Assembly: GCA_006384855.1 (NCBI GenBank)
Contig: VCJN01000224.1
Location: 62,001 to 126,000, forward strand
Source: Tetraselmis striata
Taxonomy: Eukaryota; Chlorophyta; Chlorodendrophyceae; Chlorodendrales; Chlorodendraceae
Direction: 5' to 3'
Length of the DNA stretch: 64,000 nt
This document shows, piece after piece, positions 47,601-58,240 of this stretch. The notes beneath the pieces were generated by a model, which was not told where the DNA came from, did not search any database, and saw only the letters and a program-made list of their open reading frames with translations. Within the stretch, counting starts at the first letter, position 1. Each line of letters begins with the position of its first letter. The position numbers were made by a program, and so were the translations under genes.

Positions 47601-50600
47601 AGGCTGGTGCGGGTGCGGACGTGACCACGGCAGCCATCACCAAGAGCCAGTCCATGCTGGCCCTGGCGATCGAGAGCAGTGTGGTCGTGATGAACACTGT
47701 CAGCCTGGTGGATCCTTTGGAGGTGGCCGTGCTGCGCCACTCCGGCGCGGCGGTGACTGCCCTTGCATGGGCCCCTGACGGCAATCTGCTGGCGGTGGGC
47801 AGCGCGGACAACCTGGTGCGGCTATGGCAGTACCGCGCGGACTCCCGCAGCTTCGACGCGGACCCGGCAGCTGTGCTCCCCCGACTCAGCAGCAGCATCA
47901 CCTGCCTGACCTTCTCAGACCCGCTCATGATGCTGGCGATTGGCACGGTGGACGGCGTGGTGGCGACGCAGCAGGTGCGCCTGGAAGGCAACGGGACACT
48001 GCTGGCCGCGCCGACCAACTTTGGCACGGGCTCATTCTTCTGCGGGATCGGCGCCATCACAGCGCTGGCCTTCTCACCCCGGACGGTTTCCAGCTCCGAT
48101 TCCGGGCAAGATTTCCTAGCGGTGGCAGGCGAGGACGGGCGCGTGAAGCTCAACAGCGTGCGGTGGTTGGACAACTCGGTGTTTTTCAAGTTCCTCACGG
48201 TGGTGGCGGCTGGTCACACTGGCCCTGCCACTGCGCTGATGTGGTCTCCTGACGGATCTCGCCTGGCCACCGGTGGCGCGGACGGCTCCGTGCTGGTCTG
48301 GGCCACCAAGATCGGCTTCAACCTACCAGAAGTGGTGCTCAATGTTGGCGATGCCTGCATCACCTCGCTGGCATGGTTTCGCGACGCGCAGCTGGGCGAG
48401 CAACTGCTCGCGGGCACTGCGAACGGGCAACTGCATGCGTGGGTGGCCGGCCGGGAGTCGCTGCCTCTGCGGGAGGTGCCCGTGGTGCAGGGCGCGCTGA
48501 GTGAGCAGCGCAAGGTTGCGGCGGTCGACTTCACCGCGCCCGGCTTTGCCTGGTCGCTCTTCTTGGGAGGGGCGATTGAGTCGCCGGCCATGAGGGCCAG
48601 CCCTGGCGCCCCCGACGCTGCCCCTCCCGCGCCTGTCTCCGTCAACGCAGTGGCCTGGTCTCCGGATGGGTCCCTGCTGGCCGTGGCGGAGGAGGATGGG
48701 CGGGTAGCCATCATCAGTACTGCTGACGTGGCAGCAGGCATGGACCCCAGCAAGCTGCCGCCCTCGGGGCCGGTGCCGCCGCTGGTGACCCTTTCGGCGC
48801 ACAACAGCGCAGTGACCGCCCTCGCTTGGTGGCCAAGGGGCCAGCTGCTTGCCTCTGGCGGTGCGGACGGCACGCTGGCGGTACTGGACCCGCAGGCCAA
48901 TGCCACAACCGTGCCGCCGCTGGTGCTGCAGGGGCACAGCGGAGGGGTGGTCTCCGTGGACTGGTGGCCAATCTCAGAGGTGAGGGGAGGCTCGCTGACG
49001 AGCCATGTGCTGGCCTCCGCGGCTGCGGGTGGCTTGGCGCGAGTGTGGCGCCTGCAGTACAACACCGTCACCCGGGCCTTCAGCGTGGAGGAGGGCGTTG
49101 AGCTCCAGGAGGAGGGCAAGGTCAGCGCGGTCGCCTATACGCCCAGCGGGTCCGAGCTGCTCTGCGGCCGCGACGACGGCGCCATCCACATGTGGGGGGT
49201 GGACCCACAGACAGGCATGCTGGCGCGGGACGCCGGGCCGAAGGAGATGCTGTTGCATGCGGGGGCGGCCCCGGTGGCGTCGTTTTCGTTTGCCGCTGGC
49301 CTGATGGCATCTGTCAGCGCCACCAACGCAGTGCAGCTGTGGAATATGGCCGAGGGAGAGGGACACGCCAGGCTACTGCAGGTTGAAGCCCCCCCCCCCC
49401 CCCCCCCTCCCCAGTCCGAAAATCCAATGCTCAGAGCGACCAAAACGTTATTAATCCGCAGACTGTTTGTGTTTGTATTAGTACGGCATGTGTTTTAGCG
49501 CAGTGAGCTCTGAGACAAAGACGCTCTGTCTGATAATGCTTCCGCTCTTCCGAGCCGCCCCCGGATCTGCCTCCCTCCTCCCGCAACTGTCCGCCAACAA
49601 CTCCTACGAGGCCGGCACTCAGGAGTCCACGTGTGCGGCTGTGCGCCCACGCAGGTCCTGGACAACTTCTCCTTCAACACCCCGGGCTCGGACGTGGCGC
49701 TGTCCCCGGACGGGCGCTCCCTGGTGGCAGCCAAGGACGGCAACCAGCTGATCGTATGGCAGCTCAACGGCTCGCATATGGTGGAGAGCTACGCGGAGTG
49801 GTCGGTTCAGCTGCAGGAGGGCCGCCAGCGCGGCCGGCTGTCCTCCCTGTCGTGGAGCCCTGATGGGACGCTGCTGGCCGTCGGAGCGCGCGATGGCGGC
49901 GGCGCCCTCGCCACCCCGCTGCCCAGCTTTCCCAACCTGTGCTCCCTCTTCTTCCGCATCCTGCTGCCTGGCAGCCATGGGCTCACCGGCGCGGAGGTGC
50001 TCAAGCACCGGCTGCCACGTGAGCTAATGTGGGAAGGAAATGCGCCACATGACCACAACGCCGGGGTGGCACCCGAGGAATGGGCCCTTCCGAGTGTGCC
50101 GCCCACCGAGACAATCAATGAAATGTGCCTAAGCGGGTGTGTGCCCACCGCCCCCCCCCCCCCCCCCCCCTCGCCCGCCTTCTACTCGCTCATTGCCTCT
50201 CTCTACCGTGCCCACCCAACCACATGTCGTGAGCGCCTTGAGGCTGACCCTGTTGTTGCGGACGTTTTGCAGGCGGCAAGAGGTCGGGCAGCATTGCGAT
50301 GCGGAATGCGACTGCGTCGCCAGTGCCGTGTGCCTGCAGGAGGTGTGCCGGTGAGCGAGGCCCCTCCCGCCCAGCCCCACCCTTGTCAACCATGACTTCA
50401 CTGGATGCAATCATGACCTTCCATGATTAATTCCGCTCACCGCATGTCACAGACGCACACACATGCTCACACCGCTCCTCATCCGCTCTGCTAAACTTGG
50501 CATGTGGAGCACAGCTGCAGTGTTGTTCTCGACCGCTGCCCGGCCGCTAGCGTGACCGGGGATGCGTGTGTGGTGCAGGCGGCCCATCCGCTACCTCGGC

Positions 50601-50924
50601 TGCTTTGAGGATAATCCGAATTATCGCCTGGCGGATGCGCTTCTCAGAGAGGTCGACCTGGGGAAGTGTGCGATGGCCGCCACCGCGGTCAACGTGACCT
50701 TGTTCAGCGTGCAGGCTCCCATCTCCAAGGACACCATGCAGTGCTGGTACCCGTCCGACCCCGCATACGAAGCCACCATGGCGGCTCGCATGGAGCCTCT
50801 GGAGATGGTGATGCCAGAGGAGCAGTGCATCGGCTCGTGGGACGAGCCGTCGTACTTTGGCCAGCAGATGCAATTCAACGGGGGGCTGTTTCGGGCGGCG
50901 GTGTACACATTCGACGACCTGTAG
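41602..50924 (+). CDS. TIR domain - transmembrane - coiled coil - WD40 - Cys-rich/WSC-like protein
   Basis: Exons: 41602-41829, 45369-45527, 45873-45929, 46079-46132, 46268-46444, 46565-47177, 47462-49381, 49655-about 50010, 50273-50350 and 50579-50924 (about 1330 residues). The TIR domain spans the first exons: ELFISHSSRQADTQELKRRL, then PVPWRKEVFEGVQSCAKFV, YLQSYNCLQ|ELYCAI and NKPIVPLLIDD. CLQEL is the place where plant TIR NADases keep the catalytic Glu. Next come SLLLHGEDIP, PLQTEFITASHRYSATRRR, a membrane helix (LLTVSALVMALLIVVGAVC) and an Ala/Glu coiled coil. This linker order is typical of bacterial TIR-WD40 proteins. At least seven WD40 blades follow (for example VTALAWAPDGNLLAVGSADN and ALMWSPDGSRLATGGADGS). 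The end is a Cys module (HCDAECDC) and a YLGCFEDN WSC-like domain. One extra base at about 46658 breaks the frame. The junction 50010/50273 needs a GC donor. Signalling or defence is inferred, not shown. Confidence 0.75.
41830..45368 (+). other. 3.5-kb first intron of the TIR-WD40 gene
   Basis: This is the longest intron in the window. It opens with a C run (41841-41868), then is AT-rich with no gene. A G run lies at 43020-43040. It contains a short LINE-type 3' tail. Short frames at 43547-43911 and 44597-44833 match nothing I know. Exon 1 and exon 2 are both phase 0 and supply the two halves of one TIR fold, which is the reason for calling this an intron. Confidence 0.6.
45007..45032 (+). 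mobile_element. LINE 3' tail remnant
   Basis: GGGTCCTGTCCTGGGGACG followed by A6 is the same 3' terminus seen in the LINE copies at 27.6, 39.8, 40.8 and 53.5 kb, with two or three changes. How far the fragment extends upstream is unclear. Confidence 0.55.
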
Positions 50925-52710
50925 AGCCGCCTCCCTCCCGCCCTCAGGTTAGCTACCTGCTAGATTTTCATCACCTTTTCGCGCGTCCTAGGGCCTCAGA
51001 GCTCGCGCGCTGACCAGGCTGGTGCAGGGAGAGTCGTGCTTGCCGACGGCCGTCACATGGCAGGCAAGGGATGCGCCTCCGTGCACGGTCCGGGTGTTAG
51101 GATGTGACTCCAAGGAATAACAAAAGGCACTGGTGGGCATGCCAGTGCCTGTAGCAGCAACGCAATGGAGCGCTGTGTGAGTGCGAGCGCTGGTAAGAGT
51201 TATTGTGAATCACTGCAAGAGAGTGAACAGTTTTAAAAAGGGATGATTTTGCCTACGATTCCTCCCCAAGCAAGGGAGGCTGCTCTCCCTGCCGCTCGCA
51301 GCATTTGTGCATGCATGCTCGCGCCTGCGGCAGCAACGACGCGGTCGCAGGTGTATAATTAAAAGAACTCACACACGGACGGACACAGGCACACACAGGA
51401 ACGCACGCACACACATATCAAAATATAACATGAATTAATAAACGGAATATATATGTGTGTGTGTGTGTGTGTTTGTGTGTGGTTTATATTTATGCAAGTG
51501 TATGTATATATGTGTGTGTGTGTGTGTGTTTATATCTTTATGTGTGTGTGTGTGTGTGTGTGTGTGTTCATACGGGCCTTGGAGCCTTCCCCAGAACTGA
51601 TGCATTTCTGGGATCAACAGGATACCTGCTTGCCGATGCAAGAAACCGTGTATGTGCGCCCCGCAACATCGCACGTAGGGAACTTCTTCGCCTGCCTAAA
51701 ACAAAGCATGTTGCTTAGCCGGCGCATGCAGGCGCCCGGCTGCGGCACCAGAGCTTCCCTGCTGGTACTCTGCAGCTCTGCACGCAGCAGCTAGTCCAAA
51801 TGCAGGCGAGGTGCTTCGATGTCATGCCGCCCGCCAGCGCTGCGCGCCTAAAGTAGAGGTATGTGCCGTGAACCAGCCGCCGATCTATAGTACTACTGCC
51901 TGCGCTGCTTTCTCATCATCGCACAGGACGATAAGCACTTTTGTAAATTTTAAATAAATAATATTGCCCAGCATCATATCCGATGTATATCCATACTACA
52001 TTACAATAATCATCGCTATGTATATGCGCACGAGCAGAATGAATAAGGGTGCCAACAGCACGCCTTGTTCGAGTTATTTTCACGGCTTGATGATTTTTTA
52101 CTCATGTCAGTCTTTCCGAAAGTCCCTTAAGTCCAACAGTCCATTCCCATTATCCGTTATATACTCCGTCATAATTCCGCGCAGGCCAAGATACCCGTCG
52201 CGCTTACCTGCTGACTACCTGTACCGGTACGGGTACCGGCCGCCCGGCCGCCGCCGGTCGGGCCGGTCATCGCCGTTCGTCAGGTCTACGGAGCGGGCAT
52301 GGCGCGAAGCGCCGAGCCCGCCGCGTGTACCGGGCCCGGACGCCGGACGACCGTCGCCCGTCCGCCCCGCCGCCCGTCCGTCGACGGACGCCGGGCCCCG
52401 GGTCGGCGGGTCGGCGGACCGCGGACGCGGGGCTGTACAGTTGTAGCGACTGATACGATTAATCCTGGCGGCTCTGGATTCCACACTCCTGCAACGGGTC
52501 TACTTCTTCGGAAATAAAAGGTGAAAATGCAATAATGAAATGCGTAGTGAACCCGCTTCCCCGCCCCCTGAAATTTGACAATCTGAACCACTCGGCATCA
52601 CCGGGGTAGGGGGTAGTGCAACCCGTAGCGACGGTATTGGTGTGAATTACAAAAAAGGCAGTTTTAGCGACGGTATTGGTACAGGTTTTTTATTTAATTT
52701 GGCCTATATA
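50925..52710. other. Intergenic region
   Basis: This includes the 3' UTR of the TIR-WD40 gene (a TGTAAA is at 51944, far downstream) and a GT microsatellite. A very GC-rich block at about 52200-52440 consists of repeated CGGGCC, CCGGACG and CCGTCCG words and gives long Arg/Pro frames on both strands. None resembles a protein. The rest is AT-rich and empty. Confidence 0.5.
51447..51567. repeat. GT/TG microsatellite
   Basis: Three blocks of (GT)n are separated by short AT-rich interruptions. Alternating purine-pyrimidine runs of this length can form Z-DNA. Confidence 0.9.
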
Positions 52711-52712
52711 TA

Positions 52713-53536
52713 TGACACGGGACATGCTCTACCGGTAGACCGCTCTACCGCCGTAATTTCTACACGCACAGCGCACCACGTCGCAAAAAGCAAATGGCGA
52801 CTAGCCAATCACTATGTAGTATTTTCACTTTTTCAGTTCCTTTCTGAGCTCTCAGAACGGTATGACAGGGGAACAGCTCTACCGGTCAAACTAGCCGCTA
52901 CCGCCTTATTTACCGAGCATCGCAGGACCAGCCGCACTTGCTGCTCGGTCTCCTGTGCTCAAGTCGGCTGACCGTTGTCCGCCGCGAAATGAGATCCAGA
53001 TGGAGACGGGTCAGCGAGGCCAGCGGGGCGATGCCCTTCCGGTCGAAACACGCTAGGAGGCAGCGCCCCGCTGGGCGCACCGGATGGCGAGACGTGCCGC
53101 TGGGACAACGGCATGGCGCCCGGCGCCCACGGCGCCCGAAAGGATCCACACCTAGACTGGCCGCTTGACCGGCCGCCCGTGGCGCCTTGCGGGGCGATTC
53201 CGGGCGCGCAGCCATGGCCGTGAGGCGTGGAATCTGTGTACCGCCCGCGCGAAGTTTCGGTGGGACCACAGGGAGCGGCAGGCGAGGGGTAGCGCGATGA
53301 AGGTGGCTTCGCCAGCGATAGGGTGCCGCGTTCAAAATAGAGCGGTAGAGCGGTAGAGCGGGGGGGGGGGGGTGGCATCGGTAGCTACCGATGCCACCCT
53401 ACCGCCGAAATGCTAGACCGGTCTACCGCTCTAGGGGTGACCGCTCTACGGCCGAATTGCACTTTTTGCGACGTAGCGCGCTGTGCGTGTAGAAATTGCG
53501 GCAGAGCGGTCTACCGGTAGAGCACGTCCCGTGTCA
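52713..53536. mobile_element. MITE with ~75-bp terminal inverted repeats and TA target duplication
   Basis: The left end (52713-52790) starts TGACACGGGACATGCTCTAC and the right end (53462-53536), read inverted, starts TGACACGGGACGTGCTCTAC. Both continue through ACCGGTAGACCGCTCT and TTTCTACACGCACAGCGC to GTCGCAAAAAG. TA flanks both ends (52711-52712, 53537-53538), as for Tc1/mariner-type insertion. Inside, more CTCTACCGGT and GAGCGGTAGAGCGG motifs and a G run occur, but no transposase frame. Confidence 0.85.
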
Positions 53537-53551
53537 TACATGCCTTATTTT

Positions 53552-53845
53552 CGCCCCCGGGACAGGATTGGCGGCGACAGCGAAACCCCTCCAGCGTCTC
53601 TACATCTCTATGACCCCTCTCATTTTTCCCTTGCAGCGACCTCTAGTCACGGGGGCCTGGGTAGGCGATGACGATCCGTCTTAGCAAAGGGACCATAGCA
53701 CCGGGGTGGTAGTTAGAAAGCAAAAACCCGAAGAACTCCGCAGAACTAAATGGCCCCTAGTGATGGAATTCCAGAAAATAACATTGCTGTTGGAACACCG
53801 CCTAAAACGCTGCCATCAAAATACCCGGCACTGATGACCACGAGA
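53552..53845 (-). mobile_element. Diverged LINE 3' fragment
   Basis: CGCCCCCGGGACAGGATTGG at 53552 and GCCATCAAAATACCCGGCAC near 53812 match the two ends of the 3' UTR of copies A and B, minus orientation. The sequence between is different and longer, so this is another subfamily. It begins only 15 bases beyond the right end of the MITE. Confidence 0.75.
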
Positions 53846-54395
53846 TGAGGAGGTCGCTTCCGCCGTAGCAATCATGACTAGAGACCCCAGTGCGCTTTTA
53901 GTCGCTGTAGGGTATTTTATTTTCTGCAAGTGTTGCAGTTAATAATAGCGACCATATAGCGACCCACGCGACCCTATTATACGTTTTATTGTTATGTATG
54001 TTTTATTTTAACTCATGACTCGTCTTCTTTTTGTTTCATGCCGCGCTCCTTTGCGCGCCGCCGCGTGCCACCTCGGCGCCACCTAGGATGCCGACGCGCG
54101 CTGACGTGCTGTGGATAGAACGGCAGAGGCGGGGCGTGGCGCGGAATTTTGTTGCCGCGTACTGCCGCCAACGATCTGGCGCGCGGCGAAAGCGAAAGCC
54201 ACGACCCGTGTCGCTCAGCAGCGCGATCTGTGCCCTCGTCCAGCAGTTGGCGTGTGTTGGTCGACAGCCCTGCTGCCCCCTGAGGGTTGGGACTTGCTTC
54301 CACAGTTGAGCCTTCGCTCCCGGCGGTGTCGTGCCCAGCCACTCTCCTCTTCCGGCACTGCCCGCCACCCGACCACCCTCCGCCACCACTAGACA
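53846..54395. other. Upstream region of the amidinotransferase gene
   Basis: The first half is AT-rich. From about 54050 it is GC-rich, with overlapping frames on both strands that have no family resemblance. It is the likely promoter and 5' UTR. Confidence 0.45.
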
Positions 54396-57300
54396 ATGGC
54401 GCTTCTTCAGCGCTTCGCGGCCCAGGCAAGCGCAACCGGCCTGCTGCGTCGTCTCGCAGGAGGCTACCACATGGGCGACCTGCAAGGAATTCGGGGCTTC
54501 GCCAGTACGGGAGAAGGTGCGGAAACGACGCGATAATTCGCCGCCGCCACCCGCACCCGACACTGGCAGACCGCCGAGAATAGGCCTACAGTAGACCCGG
54601 CTCACACTGCCAACAGCCGCTGTCCCTGCCCTGCAGCGAGGCAGCGGGTGCCCCAGATAGCCTAGCCCGACCAGCCAGCCTATGGTGTTCCGTCTTATCG
54701 GTCCCGCAATCCGTTCATCATTATCTATCTCGCAGCCCTGCAGCTACACCGCCGCCAGCTCGAGCTCGTCCGCACCTTGGTCGGGCATGGCGGACCTAAA
54801 TAGAGTAGGGACTGACTGCTGCGGATGTTGTCTACGCCCCAGGCACCACGGAAGTCCTGCCGCTGCCCGGCTCCGCGAATGGCACCACCTTCGTCACGGG
54901 GCCCGAGTATCGCTGGGGAGCGCATGTGGTCATTGAGGGCAGCAGCCTGCCTGCATCAGCTGGTGCCCCTCCCCCCCCCCCCCCCCTCCTTCCCTCCACA
55001 CACCCCCCTCCCCCACGCGCGACTCGCCCACCTCCTCTTCCTGCCTGCACGTGCAGCCTGGCCCCGGTTTGTCCCTCACAGTGGGTGGGGGACTGGCAAT
55101 GTCCGACAGGCAACTCCGGGCGCCTGGCGGTTCTCCGCGATGCGTTTGCCACAACCTACAACTCGCCACGGGTCAGATGCCATCACCTACCCAACGCCAC
55201 GTCACACCTGACCCCCCTCCCCCCCCCCCCCCCCCCTCCCTCTCGCGCTTCCTGCTCGCATCCATATCACCACCCCAGCTCACAGCCAATGCCTGCTCTC
55301 CTGCCGGCCACGCAGAGCTTGGCCGACACCCTGGCCTGCCTGGGTCCCAACACCGTCGCCGTCAACAGCGCCCTGGCGTACCCAGAGGCCCGGGTGCTGG
55401 TGGACGAGTACGTGCGCATGCCCAAGGGCAACTACGTGCTGCAGGAGGGCTCCATCGACCTCCTGAGGTACCCGGCCGCCCTTGCCCAATGTGGATCCCC
55501 CCCCTCCCCCCTCCCCTTCCTCCCCCTTGCCACACATGCATGGGACATTGCCAGCGAATGGAGACAGGAGGGGGGGGGGGGGGGGGGCACAAGTTCCAGT
55601 GGTTTCCCAGAATGCGAGCTTGATGCCCACTACAGAGAGCAGACATAGGTGCGGCAGGCGTTGCAGGCAGCCTGAGCATGAAGGCCATTTAGACGGTGGC
55701 CGTAGGCGCCTGCGGATGGTACGCACCGCTCGCTAAGCCGCCCTTGCATTTGCGGCCCGTTCGCGCGCAGCTACCTGCGCGGGGAGAGGATTGTGGTGGA
55801 CTTTGTGCCTGACCTGGCACGAGCAAAAGAGGGGCGATACAACGGAGCGCGCGGCCGCGCTGCCGACAGCTGCCAGCAGAGCTCCAACGAGGCACGACCG
55901 CCTGCGCCTCGCCCCCTCCCTCCCCAACGTCCGGCCTCCCGCAAGTCTCGCCACCTAATCCCCCCCCCCCCCCCCCCCCCCCATCCGCATTCGGACAGGT
56001 GCTCATGGTTGCCCCCACCGCCTTCACCTTCAACCAGCAGGTGCAGTTGAGCCTGCTGCCCAGCTTCCGTTGTTCCTGGCTGCTGAATGGCTGCTCATTG
56101 GTTCATCTACCCACCCTTGGTAGCAGACTCTGTCCCCGGCAATGAACCCCCCGTGAAGCTGTGCTGACCCCCCGTCCCTCTTCCCCTGCCAGGCTGCCCA
56201 GGACAACTATTTCATGCACTCCTTTGATGAGAACTCCGCCAGCCAGGGTTAGGCAGCTCTCCCCGCCTGCCCCTCACCAAAGCGGCACACATCCCGCATG
56301 ACCCCCCCCCCCCCCCCCCCCCCCTCTCTCCTTACCATCTCCTGATGGCAGCACGCTGCCCCTCAAATGCAGTGACCCAGCAGGTCTGCCGCGAGTTTGC
56401 TGGCCTCTACCACCAGCTCACCGAGGTGCCTGCCCGGCCCCATCCCCCCGCGTCCCATCGCCAGCATTGCGCCCCTCCACCCGACCCCGCCCACCCAATG
56501 CTGCCCCGGGTACCGCCAGCGCCTCCACCCCCTGACTGCCCAACACCCTCCCCAGGTTGCGGGCGTGAAGGTGCAGCTGTTCTCGCACAGCGCGGAGCAC
56601 GGCACCCCGGACGCCTGCTTCCCCAACAACTGGTGCGCCGGCAAGGCCCCCGTGCCGCCGCCGCCGCGCGCGGGCTCGGGCGGATGCATCTCTGCGCGGG
56701 GCTGAGGCGCCCGTAACGCCGCCGCAGGTTCAGCACCCACGCTGCCGGTGAGGCCGCGGGCGGCGTGAAGGAGCCCACCCTGGTGCTGTACCCCATGAAG
56801 GTGCGGCCGCCCCGTGCTTCGCCATGCTCTGCTGCTCGGGGTGCCCACCAGCGTGGGGCTCACCAGCGCTCACGAGCGCACCCCTGGCGCGCAGTGCCCC
56901 AACCGTGCCGCGGAGCGCCGCAAGGACACGACAGCGATGCTGGCCAGCAAGGGCTACACCCGCGTGCTGGACATGACTGGCGAGGAGAGCTCGGAGTCGC
57001 CCGCGTACTTTGAGGTCCAGGGCCCAAGAGGCCTCGCCTGTTGGGAGTGCGGCTGCGTCTGGCCATAGGAATGCCATGCCACTCATATGAGCGGGTGCGC
57101 CGTGCAGCGCGGCCCGCGGCCTGAAATGCCCCCCGCGCCGGCTCTGGGGCGCTGCTGCGCTGCGCAGGGCACCGGCGTGCTGGTCAACGACCGCATCAAC
57201 GGCGTCGCGTACGTGGCGCTGTCGGAGCGCGCGCACCCCCGGCTGGCGCAGGAGTGGGCGGACACGATGGGCTACCGCGAGCTCGTCACCTTCCACTCGA

Positions 57301-58053
57301 CCGATGCCGGCGGCCACCCCGTGTACCACACCAACGTGATGATGGCCATCGGCACCGACGTCGCCATCGTGTGCTCCGAGTCGGTGGAGGACGAGAAGGA
57401 GCGCAACCACCTGCTGGTGCGCCTCCCCCCCCCCCCCCCCCCCCCCCGGGACAACCCACACCAGCGTACCCTCTCACTGTGTAGTTGTGCGACCTGGCTT
57501 GGTGGTCGCCCATCACCACCACCGGGCTGCACTAAGGGCAGTGTGCCTGTGCCCCGGGTGCAGACGTCTCTGCGGAAGACGCACGAGGTCGTGGATATCA
57601 GCCGCGCGCAGATGGAGTCCCTGTGCGGCAATGCGCTGGAGGTGCAGGACGGCAACAGGCTGCCCGCCATGGCAATGTCCACCCAGGTCCGCCCGTCTCC
57701 AGCATGCGACAGTGTCCGCACCCTGGGTCCCCTCTCGGTGTCGTGCCATGATCCCTCTGCCGCGCCGAGTTACGTGTCGTTCCTGATACTTCAGGCGGGC
57801 ATGGGTCTTGCTCTCTTTCAATCTCTGCCGGGCTGCTGGCTGCGTGCTTATTTCAGACCTCAACAGCAGACTTTCGTCGCGGCGTTTGCTGTATCCTCAT
57901 TCTTTGCCATGGTCGCAGGCTTACAACGCCTTCACGGAGGACCAGCGGAGGACGCTGCTGCGCCACTGCGCCAGCATCATCCACTCGCCCATCGACACAC
58001 TGGAGCGCATCGGCGGTGGCGGTGTCCGCTGCACCCTGGGCGAGATCTTCTGA
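54396..58053 (+). CDS. Mitochondrial amidinotransferase/citrulline-hydrolase family protein (CtlX-like)
   Basis: Exon 1 (54396-54516) encodes a basic, Arg/Ala-rich presequence ending RGFASTGEG, typical of mitochondrial import. Exons 54843-54925, 55082-55171, 55316-55467 and one from 55771 join in phase and give a ~120-residue N-terminal region I do not recognise (FATTYNSPR, CLGPNTVAVNSALAYPEARV, YLRGERIVVDFVPD). The catalytic domain then runs through VLMVAPTAFTFN, NYFMHSFDE, DACFPNNWFSTH, GTGVLVNDRINGVAYVALSE, YHTNVMMAIGTD, GNALEV and the end GGGGVRCTLGEIF. The Asn-Trp turn, the His of YHTN and the Cys of VRC are the expected guanidino-group chemistry residues of the DDAH/ADI/CtlX superfamily. 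All introns in this part keep phase. Substrate (citrulline, arginine or methylated arginine) cannot be decided. The N-terminal part could instead be a separate gene. Confidence 0.75.
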
Positions 58054-58235
58054 GATTTCCTAGCCGGCCTTGACGCCCCTACACGCCCTCTCCTTGTCGA
58101 GTTGTGCGTGTTGCAGAGGCTGCCAGCAGTGCAGCACGCGCTGCTGCTTGGGTCAGCTAGTCCATCAGTAATTGCGTAGAAGATTGCCTGCCCTTCACTG
58201 ATCAGAGACGGATGCTGCCCCCGCTGTGCTGCATG

Positions 58236-58240
58236 TGTAA
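58236..58240 (+). terminator. TGTAA poly(A) signal of the amidinotransferase gene
   Basis: TGTAA lies 183 bases after the stop codon. Confidence 0.5.

Noticed and set aside
51435-51794. Cys/Val-rich frames
   Set aside because: Produced by the GT microsatellite.
52215-52591. Arg/Pro-rich frames on both strands
   Set aside because: GC-rich simple words give open frames in every register; no splice or family signal.
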